DNA from: an uncultured Bacilli bacterium
GTDB lineage: Bacteria; Bacillota_I; Bacilli_A; RF39; UBA660
Length of the DNA stretch: 49,839 bases
Assembly: GCA_934168245.1 (NCBI GenBank)
Contig: CAKPMY010000010.1
Coordinates: forward strand, 1-49,839
Direction: 5' to 3'
Every line of letters begins with the position of its first letter. The first letter of the stretch is position 1. The notes below the pieces were generated by a model. That model saw only the letters and a program-made list of their open reading frames with translations, was not told the DNA's origin and did no database searches. Below, in pieces: positions 25,127-32,888 of the stretch. A program made the translations under genes and the position numbers.

Positions 25127-25145
25127 CCCTTGGGTTACTTTTTTT
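25121..25145 (+). terminator. Terminator after the hydrolase
   Basis: Stem AAGTAGCC / GGTTACTT with loop CTTG, then a T run. Confidence 0.75.
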
Positions 25146-25166
25146 CTTTTATGTTTAGAAGATGTG

Positions 25167-25175
25167 TGATATAAT
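25167..25175 (+). promoter_or_regulatory. Extended -10 promoter before the DUF1003 gene
   Basis: TG-A-TATAAT. The predicted start of transcription (about 25182) coincides with the ribosome site GGTGAAG. Confidence 0.6.
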
Positions 25176-25192
25176 TTTTATGGTGAAGTATT

Positions 25193-25726
25193 ATGGAGAA
25201 GAGAAAAACAAAAAAAGATATTGTTAAGATGTTATTAAAGAATGTTGAACTAGAGGCTCAAGATGAGGAAGAATTATTGGATTTATTAGTTGAACAACCT
25301 ATTGCGATTGATGTAGATAAACAAGAGGCTCAAAAGATGTCGTTTGGTGATAGGGCAGCAGATAAAGTAAGTGAAGTTGCTGGTAGCTGGACTTTTGTAC
25401 TTTTATTTATACTTTTTTTAGTAGTTTGGATTATTATTAATACATATATTTTAGTTGAGGGTAGTGCACCTGATCCATTTCCTTATACACTTCTTAATTT
25501 AGTTTTATCTTGTATTGCGGCAATTCAAGCACCAATTATTATGATGAGCCAAAATAGACAAGCAGCAAAGGATAGTTTAAGAAACCAGAATGATTATAGA
25601 ACTGATTTAAAGAGTGAACTTATTTTAGAGTCTTTACATGATCATATTAATGAGATGATAAAAAATCAAAAGAAAATTATTAAATTGTTAGAGGATGATA
25701 GTAATGAAAAGAATGGTGAAAAGTAG
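25193..25726 (+). CDS. DUF1003 membrane protein
   Basis: The block FGDRAADKVSEVAGSWTF, two membrane helices (about 65-87 and 98-118) and the following SQNRQAAKDSLRNQNDY with Asn/Asp/Arg are the DUF1003 signature. The N-terminal 45 residues and the C-terminal tail are acidic and helical, probably cytoplasmic. No biochemical function is established for the family as far as I know. Overlaps the lipoprotein gene by 23 bp. Confidence 0.85.
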   Translation: MEKRKTKKDIVKMLLKNVELEAQDEEELLDLLVEQPIAIDVDKQEAQKMSFGDRAADKVSEVAGSWTFVLLFILFLVVWIIINTYILVEGSAPDPFPYTLLNLVLSCIAAIQAPIIMMSQNRQAAKDSLRNQNDYRTDLKSELILESLHDHINEMIKNQKKIIKLLEDDSNEKNGEK

Positions 25727-26180
25727 TATTGTTATGGCTTTAGTAGTTTTTCTTTTAACAGGATGTACTACAGGTAATATAGCGAGCGCTGATGGGAAGA
25801 AGATTTGTAGCAGAACAGGAACTTTGGATAATGGAACTTCTAAGATGAGTTACGAAGTTTATTATGAAGATGATTATGTTACAATACTTCATTCAGTAGA
25901 AGAAGTTACTAGTGAGGATAGTAGTTTACTTGATACTTATGAAGAGGCATATAAGAATATTTTTAAGCAATATGAAGGATTAAAATATTACGATAATACT
26001 GTTACAAGAGATGGTAATACAGTGGTTAGTGATACAACTATTAATTATGCTAAAATAGATATTGATAAACTTTTGGAAATTGAGGGAGAAGAAGATAATG
26101 TTATTGAAAATGGAAAAGTAAAATTATCGACTTGGCTTAGTTTTGCAAAAAAGTTTGGAGTAACTTGTGATGAGGACTAA
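25704..26180 (+). CDS. Lipoprotein, YehR/DUF1307-like
   Basis: A 158-residue protein with a lipobox LLTGC (Cys about 20) after a basic, hydrophobic signal peptide. The mature part has alternating beta segments and the pattern VTRDGNTVVSDTTINYAKIDIDKL near the middle, which resembles YehR-type lipoproteins. ATG at 25704 has GAGG nine bases upstream; an earlier ATG at 25695 lies on that ribosome site. It probably sits on the outer membrane face together with the DUF1003 protein. Confidence 0.75.
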   Translation: MKRMVKSSIVMALVVFLLTGCTTGNIASADGKKICSRTGTLDNGTSKMSYEVYYEDDYVTILHSVEEVTSEDSSLLDTYEEAYKNIFKQYEGLKYYDNTVTRDGNTVVSDTTINYAKIDIDKLLEIEGEEDNVIENGKVKLSTWLSFAKKFGVTCDED

Positions 26181-26189
26181 GTCCTTTTT
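26173..26189 (+). terminator. Short terminator after the lipoprotein gene
   Basis: AGGAC-TAA-GTCCT overlapping the stop codon, then TTTTT. Confidence 0.65.
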
Positions 26190-26190
26190 C

Positions 26191-26265
26191 GTTCGAGTAG
26201 TTTAATGGATAAAATATTTCCCTCCGACGGAAATGATGTGAGTTCGATTCTCACCTTGAACACCA
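26191..26265 (+). tRNA. tRNA-Arg (CCG)
   Basis: Cloverleaf: acceptor GTTCGAG / CTTGAAC, anticodon stem TTTCC / GGAAA with loop CTCCGAC (anticodon CCG at 26224-26226), T arm TGAG-TTCGATT-CTCA, encoded CCA at 26263-26265. A small inverted repeat AAGACT / AGTCTT separates it from the next tRNA. Confidence 0.93.
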
Positions 26266-26304
26266 TATTGTATTTTCTAAGACTTTATGATAATATAGTC
26301 TTAT

Positions 26305-26378
26305 GCCGATATAGTATAGTGGCAATACAGGTCCTTGGTAAGGATCAGCGGCAAGTTCAATTCTTGCTATCGGCACCA
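26305..26378 (+). tRNA. tRNA-Thr (GGT)
   Basis: Acceptor GCCGATA / TATCGGC, D stem GTAT / ATAC, anticodon stem GGTCC / GGATC with loop TTGGTAA (anticodon GGT at 26337-26339), T arm GCAAG / CTTGC, discriminator A and encoded CCA. Confidence 0.92.
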
Positions 26379-26416
26379 GATTGATTGTAACTCGAACTTT
26401 TCGAGTGAAAATTTAA

Positions 26417-26443
26417 AACGACTTGTAAAATGGTCGCTTTTTT
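26417..26443 (+). terminator. Terminator after the tRNA pair
   Basis: CGAC / GTCG stem with a 10-base loop and a run of six T. A second hairpin ACTCGAA / TTCGAGT precedes it (about 26391-26407). Confidence 0.5.
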
Positions 26444-26493
26444 AATTGTTTGATAAATGAGAATGGGAAGTATCGATGTTTTAAAGCGTGTGT

Positions 26494-26546
26494 TTGTGAA
26501 TGATGTGAGATAAGATTTATAGAAAAATTATAAATAATGTTATGAT
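26494..26546 (+). repeat. Dispersed upstream element (copy A)
   Basis: TGAATGATGTGAGA followed by an AT-rich stretch and TATGAT (26541-26546). A similar sequence occurs at 49771-49820 near the window end. In both, the conserved block lies about 30 bp before TATGAT. Confidence 0.55.
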
Positions 26547-26552
26547 GGAATT

Positions 26553-26660
26553 CTATCAGTTTTCATAGAATGTGTAAATCTTTGAAAATTACCAGTTTAA
26601 GTTGTTTTTCTGGTCTTGATTTACCATGGAATTTTTAGAGTGTGTTACTAAAATTTTTTC
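26553..26660 (+). ncRNA. Candidate structured noncoding RNA
   Basis: In the 340-base gap after the tRNAs there is no credible ORF. Behind TATGAT come a perfect hairpin ATTCTAT / ATAGAAT (26550-26556 / 26565-26571) and a nested pair of helices: GTAAATC / GATTTAC (26574-26580 / 26618-26624) enclosing ACCAG / CTGGT (26591-26595 / 26610-26614). A terminator-like TTTTAG / CTAAAA then TTTTTT ends at 26659. Function unknown; a leader of the HIT gene is the alternative. Confidence 0.45.
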
Positions 26661-26721
26661 TTGTATAACTTTTATGAATGTAGTAATGAATTTATGATAC
26701 AATTATAATTAGGAGGAAACT

Positions 26722-27159
26722 ATGGAATTATATAGAGGAAAATATTGGGTAATTATATTTGTAGATTGGTGTCAAGAATTCCCTGGACAATGCATTATTT
26801 CATCTAACAAGGTATCATTAAGTGATTTATCTAGTGATGAATGGGTTGAACTTGGAATGCTTGAAAAAGAACTTGAAATGGTTTGCAGAAAAGTATTTAA
26901 TTCAACTATGTTTAATTTTGCTTGTTTAATGAATAACGCATATAGAGATAATGAGAAACCACACGTTCATTTTCAATTTATACCGAGATATAATGGCGAA
27001 AGAGTTATATTAAATAAAAAGTATAGGGATAAACATTTTGGATATAATTTTTGGAAATGGTCTTTAAATAAATTTAAAAGTCAAAAAGATATTTTTACAA
27101 CTGATGAAAAGGAGAAAATGTTTGAAATGATGAAAAATGAGTTTATGAAATGCAAATAG
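26722..27159 (+). CDS. HIT-superfamily protein with HxHxQ motif
   Basis: A 145-residue protein with PHVHFQFIPRY (His81, His83, Gln85). The third His of the classic HIT triad is Gln, as in the GalT/AP4A-phosphorylase branch, while PGQCIIS near residue 21 resembles the HIT GH-type strand. It probably acts on a nucleotide phosphate or dinucleotide. AGGAGG is eight bases before the ATG and TATAAT (26704-26709) just before that. Stand-alone gene. Confidence 0.72.
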   Translation: MELYRGKYWVIIFVDWCQEFPGQCIISSNKVSLSDLSSDEWVELGMLEKELEMVCRKVFNSTMFNFACLMNNAYRDNEKPHVHFQFIPRYNGERVILNKKYRDKHFGYNFWKWSLNKFKSQKDIFTTDEKEKMFEMMKNEFMKCK

Positions 27160-27322
27160 CGTTATAAGAGAAAGTGTATATAAAGAAAGACTTAAGAACT
27201 CTTTATAGGTCACTGTTTTCATTTTTTAAAAGATCAGTTTTGTAGGATTTTATTTTTTGAATGGGTATAGGATGATAACAAAAATATTATTGATTTGAAG
27301 TTTAAAATAAGGTGATAAATAT

Positions 27323-28093
27323 ATGAAAAAAAGAATAGCAATCTTTTCTGATATACATGGAAACTTAGAAGCTATGAAAGCCATACTTGAAGATATTAAA
27401 ACGCAAGATATAAATGAAGTAATATGTTTAGGGGACTCAATTAGTCTTGGACTTAATTCAAAAGAATGTATAGATTTATTAATTGATAATAATATTAAAT
27501 CAGTTTTAGGTAATCATGAAATATATTTACTTAAGGGAGTAGATTTTGATTCTACTATTGGAAGTGAGGAGAAAAAACATTATAAAGCAATTTGGAAGTC
27601 ATTAACTGAGAGGGAAGTTGATTACATAAAAGGATGTCCTTTATATTATGAGATAAATATTAGTTATGATGATGAGAAATTTAATAAGAAATTTATTTTA
27701 TGTCATTATTTGATCAATAATGAAGATGATATATATCCTTTTGAAAAAGGAAATTTGAAAAAAGATATTAATTTATGGAAGAAATATAATGATGATAATA
27801 TAACTTATTTTATAGGTCATCTTCATAATTCTTTTGATGTTAATGAAGTTGAAGGTATAGTTGGTGACTATATAGAAGATGATGGTACGCTTACAAATAT
27901 AGTTGTTGTTGATAGTTGTGGATGTACAAAAGATGAATATACTTCTTATATGATTTTAGAAGTTTCGAAAAGTATAAAATATCAGAAAAGAACAATTAAG
28001 TATGATAGAGATAAGTTTATTAATAAAGTGTTAAGTCATGACTTTCCTGATAAGAAGAATATACTTAAGTATTTTTATGGTATTGAGATGTAA
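27323..28093 (+). CDS. Calcineurin-like metallophosphoesterase
   Basis: All metal-binding motifs are present: FSDIHGN (Asp10, His12), CLGDS, LGNHE, LCHY and the final GHLH. At 256 residues it matches the single-domain YfcE/ApaH-like prokaryotic class with a small cap. Substrate unknown. AAGGTGAT precedes the ATG. The gap of 163 bases before it shows no clear gene. Confidence 0.82.
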   Translation: MKKRIAIFSDIHGNLEAMKAILEDIKTQDINEVICLGDSISLGLNSKECIDLLIDNNIKSVLGNHEIYLLKGVDFDSTIGSEEKKHYKAIWKSLTEREVDYIKGCPLYYEINISYDDEKFNKKFILCHYLINNEDDIYPFEKGNLKKDINLWKKYNDDNITYFIGHLHNSFDVNEVEGIVGDYIEDDGTLTNIVVVDSCGCTKDEYTSYMILEVSKSIKYQKRTIKYDRDKFINKVLSHDFPDKKNILKYFYGIEM

Positions 28094-28118
28094 TGTATTT
28101 GAAGGAGAAATATTTATT

Positions 28119-28898
28119 ATGGAGACAATAGATAAAACGTTAGAGTATCATGAGTTATTAATGACGTATGATGATACTTCTAAATATGGGAATGATAAAT
28201 TACCAAGAGGTTTTCATTATGAGTTTTTTAAACCTGGAGATGAAGAAGAGTGGGTTTTGATTCATATTAAATCTGGAGAGTTTATGAGTATGGAACAGGG
28301 ACTAAAACATTTTCATGATTTTTATGATTACTTTTATGATGAATTGCCTAAAAGACTATTCTTTGTAGTTGATGATCATGGAGAGAAGATTGGAACTGCT
28401 ACTATTTCAAAGTTAAAAGAGCCGGAATTTGGATATGATGCAGTAGTAGATTGGTTTGCTATAAAAAGAGAGTTTCAGGGATATGGACTTTCAAAGCCAA
28501 TGATTAATAGATTTATAAAATTAGCAAATGAATTAGGGTATGATAAAATTTTACTTCATACACAAACTCATACTTGGCTTGCCGCTAAATTATATTTAGA
28601 TTTAGGCTTTGAAAGATTTAATGTAGAAGAAGATATAAAAGGGTGGCAAATACTTAAAACAATAACTAATCATAATAAATTAAAAGATATTGCTGCTATA
28701 GATAAAAAAGATATGTATTTTGATGTTGCTTTAAAAACAAAGGCAATTTTGGATGAGAAATTTGGTAATGATTATGAATATTCTATTTGGCATAAAAATG
28801 GAAGATGTGAAGTAGAAGTTAATTATAAGGATAAGTTGTATAAGTTTAAATATTACGATGGAGATACTTTTAGATTAGAAGAGGAGAATAATGATTAA
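28119..28898 (+). CDS. GNAT-family N-acetyltransferase with C-terminal extension
   Basis: The acetyl-CoA site is REFQGYGLSKPMI (about 129-141), followed by AAKLYLDLGF near 177. Before it, FVVDDHGEKIGTATI is the beta2-beta4 core. About 75 extra residues after the GNAT domain contain a small alpha/beta unit. The ATG at 28119 is preceded by GAAGGAG; a longer frame overlaps the phosphoesterase gene and is rejected. Close spacing suggests cotranscription with it. Confidence 0.75.
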   Translation: METIDKTLEYHELLMTYDDTSKYGNDKLPRGFHYEFFKPGDEEEWVLIHIKSGEFMSMEQGLKHFHDFYDYFYDELPKRLFFVVDDHGEKIGTATISKLKEPEFGYDAVVDWFAIKREFQGYGLSKPMINRFIKLANELGYDKILLHTQTHTWLAAKLYLDLGFERFNVEEDIKGWQILKTITNHNKLKDIAAIDKKDMYFDVALKTKAILDEKFGNDYEYSIWHKNGRCEVEVNYKDKLYKFKYYDGDTFRLEEENND

Positions 28899-29054
28899 TT
28901 GCCATGGAAGTATGTTTTTAAAACTTTTAAGAGTAAGACTTTAGAAAAGTTTTGAAATTTGAATTTGTATATTTAAAAAATGAATAAACTTATGTTAAAA
29001 TGGCATTAAGTTATGATACTGAATAGAAAAGTAGTTTTAATGGTGGAGATTGAT

Positions 29055-30059
29055 ATGAAGAAGATTAAGATTTTTGGAATAGTTTTAGGAGTTTTTTTAA
29101 TAGTATTTGTAGGGTATGTAGGAATTAATATTAAAAAAATAAATGATAGTAAGAAGCAAACTCAAGAGTTTATAACAGAGTATAAAGCATTAGAAAAATC
29201 ATCTAAAGTATCTTACGTTATAGTAGAGATAAATCCGAAACTTATATTAACTGTTGCTGATAATAAGATAATAGATACACAGTGTTTGAATGATGATTGT
29301 AAAGAAAGACTTAAAGTTGATGTTTTAGATAAGAATATTAATACGGCTATAGAGATTTTATATGATGAGGCAAAAAAGCAGGGATTTGATGTTTCGAAAG
29401 GGGTTTTAGTTTCTAGTACTGATTCAGAAATTTCTAATACTTTAGAAAAAGGTGATTATGTAAGTTATAAGAATATAGATGAAAAAGAAGAGAAAGCAAT
29501 TTTAGAACAACTTAATGAGGAAGAGAATTTTAAAAATAATGGAGTTGAAGAATACAATAGTAAGTTATTTCAACTTTATAAAAAAGATATTGATTATAAT
29601 TATGTTTATACTTGTAATGATGAAGGTGAACTTACTTGTTATATAACTGAAAAATTTGTAGCAGAATTACCAACGGAAATATCATTATTAAATAGATTTT
29701 ATTATAATTTAAAATTTCAACTATTAATGAATACTTTAGATAAGTTTAGTGTTGAGTATGAAAGTATGATTACAGATGTTGAAGGACTTGACTATTTTAA
29801 GGCAAATGCAGTTACTGGTATTAAGTTTAATAACATTATGCATCAACTTGGAGTATCATATTATACAGGAAATGATTCTGATAGTAATTTTAGTAATGTT
29901 AATAATATTGTGTTAGAGGCTACTTTAGAAAATGGAACTGATGGATATGTATATAAGACTTTACCGTTGTCTAAATTTGAACTTTTTAGTAAGACATATA
30001 ATGAGAGTGATACAGTTATTTTAAGAAATTATCATAGTATGGTAATATCAGCAGAGTAA
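29055..30059 (+). CDS. Membrane protein with RsgI-like extracytoplasmic domain
   Basis: A 334-residue protein with an N-terminal membrane helix (about 6-25). Residues about 50-135 (VSYVIVEINPKLILTVADNKII, then LNDDC, then NTAIEILYDEAKKQGF and VLVSST) match the conserved middle domain of RsgI anti-sigma factors. The RsgI N-terminal sigma-binding domain is missing, and no sigma factor is adjacent. The C-terminal ~200 residues are unique. ATG at 29055 has GGTGGAG six bases upstream. Confidence 0.65.
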   Translation: MKKIKIFGIVLGVFLIVFVGYVGINIKKINDSKKQTQEFITEYKALEKSSKVSYVIVEINPKLILTVADNKIIDTQCLNDDCKERLKVDVLDKNINTAIEILYDEAKKQGFDVSKGVLVSSTDSEISNTLEKGDYVSYKNIDEKEEKAILEQLNEEENFKNNGVEEYNSKLFQLYKKDIDYNYVYTCNDEGELTCYITEKFVAELPTEISLLNRFYYNLKFQLLMNTLDKFSVEYESMITDVEGLDYFKANAVTGIKFNNIMHQLGVSYYTGNDSDSNFSNVNNIVLEATLENGTDGYVYKTLPLSKFELFSKTYNESDTVILRNYHSMVISAE

Positions 30060-30095
30060 TAAATAATTAAAGCAACTAATTTTTTGGAAATAGAT

Positions 30096-30132
30096 AAACT
30101 ATTGATAGAGAAAACTTTGTTTATAGTTTTTT
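30096..30132 (+). terminator. Possible terminator after the RsgI-like gene
   Basis: AAACTAT / ATAGTTT with a 20-base loop, then T run; AT-only stem, hence modest confidence. Confidence 0.45.
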
Positions 30133-30283
30133 AATTGAAAATTGTATTATGAATTTTTGATAGATTTTATTTTTTTAGTAATTTTATTGATAAAAAGTAA
30201 TGAGTATGAGGTGTGGTAGTTGGTTAAAAGTGACAAATGATTGAAAGTGATTTTATAATTAAAGAGAAGGTTGGAGGTAAAAA

Positions 30284-31507
30284 ATGGAAAATAAACCAGC
30301 AACATTATATAGAGGAATAAAAATTGATTATAATAAGTTACAAGATTTTCAGTTTTCTGGAGTCGATTTAGTAGTTAATTATGCACCAATCATTGATCAG
30401 TATGGTAGAAAAACAGTAGGTGATGGGAATGAATATGGTGTTTATATGTCAGATAATTTGCAACTAGTTGAGGAAGTCTACGGTAATTTGCATCATGATG
30501 GTATACCAATCCATAATAATTTAGCAATTTGTCATGAGAGGGTAATGATACCATCTGTTGCGGTAATATATAAGATTAATACAGAAGGTCTTGATATACG
30601 TAGACCATTTATAACGAGATACCTTACTAGCCATTATAATAATGGGTATCAGGGTAATGAATGGATTGTGGATGTTGTTCCGGCTCGTAATTATGAATTG
30701 CATAGAGTTAGAATTGGTGCAGATATTTTGCATGATGCAGAAGATGTTCAGTTAGCAAGAGTAGAAGATTTAGATGAAGCAGTTAAAAAGAAATTAGAAG
30801 CACGTAAAGCAAGATTAGAGACATTTGCTGATGCTATGGAAAAATTGCCAGTAACGAAAAGAAATGATATTGATAGAGATAAATTAAATATCTTGAAATC
30901 TATTTATGGTACAAATGGTTTAAAGTATATTAATGAAGATACTTTAATTACAAGTAATGCAGATGGTATGTTAAGATATTTAGTTGCTAAGATATTTAAA
31001 CGGAATGAATTAGATATAGATTTTCAAACAATAAAATACATAAATAGTTTAAAAGGAAGAGCCGCGAATATTGATTCAATTATTGGAATTTTAAAAAATG
31101 ATAAAATAATGAATATGCAAGATAAAGTTGAATATGAAGAAAGAAGAAAGCAAGAAGGAAAACCATATGTAATAAGTAAGTTTGATAAGCAAGAGAAAAT
31201 GTTAGATAATCTTATGACTATGATATTTCTACGGCAAAGAAGAGATAGTAAACAAAGTTGGGAACAGGGTGATGATACAGTTTCTTCTAAGAGGACAATT
31301 GAAGAACGGGCTTGGGAAAAGATTCAGGAAAAGTATGATTATAATGAATCAGATTTTAATAGAAGAAGCATTATAGAACAGCAATTTAGAGAGATGTTTC
31401 CTGATAAACAAGATGCTGAAATTGGTATTGATGATTTATTTAAAGATGGTTTAGAAAAAGAAAAATCAGGAGATAAGGTTGAACATACTGGTAGGAAGAT
31501 ACTATAG
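30284..31507 (+). CDS. Unknown protein with ADP-ribosyltransferase-like N-terminal region
   Basis: A 407-residue cytoplasmic protein. The first ~150 residues show an arrangement seen in ADP-ribosyltransferase folds: Arg in TLYRGI (10), Ser in GVYMSD (56) and Glu in GNEWIV (126), in order and at suitable spacing. The rest is charged and helical (KKKLEARKARLE, QEKMLDNL, FREMFPDKQDAE). GGAGG precedes the ATG, and GTGACA-18-TATAAT (30230-30259) may be its promoter. The next gene also looks like a toxin-type transferase. I cannot name a family. Confidence 0.55.
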   Translation: MENKPATLYRGIKIDYNKLQDFQFSGVDLVVNYAPIIDQYGRKTVGDGNEYGVYMSDNLQLVEEVYGNLHHDGIPIHNNLAICHERVMIPSVAVIYKINTEGLDIRRPFITRYLTSHYNNGYQGNEWIVDVVPARNYELHRVRIGADILHDAEDVQLARVEDLDEAVKKKLEARKARLETFADAMEKLPVTKRNDIDRDKLNILKSIYGTNGLKYINEDTLITSNADGMLRYLVAKIFKRNELDIDFQTIKYINSLKGRAANIDSIIGILKNDKIMNMQDKVEYEERRKQEGKPYVISKFDKQEKMLDNLMTMIFLRQRRDSKQSWEQGDDTVSSKRTIEERAWEKIQEKYDYNESDFNRRSIIEQQFREMFPDKQDAEIGIDDLFKDGLEKEKSGDKVEHTGRKIL

Positions 31508-31582
31508 TGAATAATAAAAGATAAATTATGTGATAAAAGTGAAAAAACGGTTGAATGATGCTTTTACTTTAGAAAGGAATGA

Positions 31583-31957
31583 TTGAATGTGTATTACTAT
31601 CATATGACATCTTTAGAAAGATTAGATTCAATAAATAAATTTGGCTTGACTCCTAGAAATGAAGATACTAGTAAATTAATTAGTGATGATAAAGTAAAAG
31701 TGTTTTTTTCAGAAGGGTTTGAAGGAACAATAGCATTATATGTTGATTTTAATATAGTTTATGACGACATAAAAAGAGGTATTAAAAAAATAGAAAATAT
31801 CACTTTGAATAATAAAGTTTGCAATTCTTTGAATGTGGAAGACTATTTAGAAGAAGGAGTTTATTTGCGGTTTGATGGTACTGATATAGAAAAAGAAAGA
31901 AACTTTGAAAATGGATGTACTAGTAAAGTGATTTTACCAGATGCTTTGGAAGTTTAG
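31583..31957 (+). CDS. Small ADP-ribosyltransferase / KptA-like protein, possibly frameshifted
   Basis: The 124-residue ORF starts VYYYHMTSLERLDSINKFGLTPRNEDT and continues KVKVFFSEGFEG, the His ... GL.P ... [VF]FFS pattern of the H-Y-E class (PARP/KptA-like) and related DUFs. The start MNVYYYH is supported by AAAGGAA upstream. It ends at TAG, but coding-like sequence continues in another frame to 32088. The activity is inferred from pattern only. Confidence 0.55.
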   Translation: MNVYYYHMTSLERLDSINKFGLTPRNEDTSKLISDDKVKVFFSEGFEGTIALYVDFNIVYDDIKRGIKKIENITLNNKVCNSLNVEDYLEEGVYLRFDGTDIEKERNFENGCTSKVILPDALEV

Positions 31958-32088
31958 CAACTAATAAAATACAAGAAAAAGTAAGAAAATATTATTTATT
32001 TCATGGTGATTCATTTGATAAATATAAAAGTGAAGATTATTTGTTTGATACTATTCCACTTAAAGAATTTGTGATTAAATATTTATAG
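31957..32088 (+). pseudogene. Possible out-of-frame C-terminal part of the preceding gene
   Basis: Starting in the stop codon of the previous ORF, a different frame reads ATNKIQEKVRKYYLFHGDSF and then 23 more residues to a TAG at 32086. Composition matches real proteins of this window and it has no start or ribosome site. A one-base indel near 31950 would join them into one protein of about 165 residues. The rest of the 315-base gap (32089-32272) holds only an 11-codon ORF at 32100 and a promoter. Confidence 0.4.
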
Positions 32089-32212
32089 GTGGTAATTTTA
32101 TGAACGAACTCAGAATATATGAAAGCAAAGTATAAAAACGAACATCATGATGTGATTTTAATAAGATTGGTGTAGTGTTTTCTATGGGTAGAGAATGTAG
32201 AATAGAATTTTA

Positions 32213-32241
32213 TTGCTTTTTGAGCTCTTAGATGTTACAAT
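32213..32241 (+). promoter_or_regulatory. Promoter of the lipoprotein gene at 32273
   Basis: TTGCTT (32213-32218), 17-bp spacer, TACAAT (32236-32241) with an extended TG. Confidence 0.6.
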
Positions 32242-32272
32242 TTAGTAAAATAGATAGAGTTGGAGAGAATTT

Positions 32273-32812
32273 ATGAAGAATAAAAAGTGTTTAATTGTAC
32301 TTGGTTCTGTTTTATTATTTACTGGATGTGGTAATAGTGAAATGAAAGATAAAGGAGTAGATAGTTTAACTTTTACTAATAAGTATGAGTGTTTTAGGAC
32401 TGAAAATTATACTAAATATGATATAGAACATAGGAATGGTGGAGGAATTCTTACTGCTGATGAGATGAAAGAAAAGAAGAATAGTCCAATTGTGGTAGAG
32501 GGGAAGATTTCTAAGATTTATGATTTTAATAAAGAGGGAAGTAAGTTGCTTGCTCATTATGAGATTGAGACTTATACTTATTTAATTGATGTTTCAATGG
32601 ATGAAGAGAAGAGTGTTTATGAGAAAAAGTGTAGTAACTCTAAAGAATATGGATATAAGAGTTGTGAAGTTAGTGTTAAAGATAATGTAATTACTTTGAT
32701 TAGAACTTCTGATCTTGATAGTGAATATAATAAAGATACTGTAGAGAAGATGACTTTAGATAGTATAATGAATGATTATAAAAATGATGAGATATATACT
32801 TGTTCAAACTAG
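32273..32812 (+). CDS. Predicted lipoprotein, unknown function
   Basis: Signal peptide with lipobox LFTGC (Cys19). The 160-residue mature part is mixed alpha/beta with six further Cys, including a CSNSKEYGYKSC pair that could form a disulfide outside the cell. I recognise no family. GGAGAG precedes the ATG. A terminator follows, so it is monocistronic. Confidence 0.7.
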   Translation: MKNKKCLIVLGSVLLFTGCGNSEMKDKGVDSLTFTNKYECFRTENYTKYDIEHRNGGGILTADEMKEKKNSPIVVEGKISKIYDFNKEGSKLLAHYEIETYTYLIDVSMDEEKSVYEKKCSNSKEYGYKSCEVSVKDNVITLIRTSDLDSEYNKDTVEKMTLDSIMNDYKNDEIYTCSN

Positions 32813-32830
32813 TTAAAAAAACTAGTTTTT
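32806..32830 (+). terminator. Terminator after the lipoprotein gene
   Basis: AAACTAGTT / AACTAGTTT, loop AAAAA, then TTTTT. Confidence 0.78.
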
Positions 32831-32888
32831 CTTTTGGATTTAGAGGTTGGTGTGTTAAAATACTAGGTTAAGAAAGGAAAGATATTTT

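Noticed and set aside
32100..32135. An 11-codon ORF (MNELRIYESKV) behind GGTGG.
   Set aside because: Too short to support, with no repeat, hydrophobic segment or second copy; may be a remnant.
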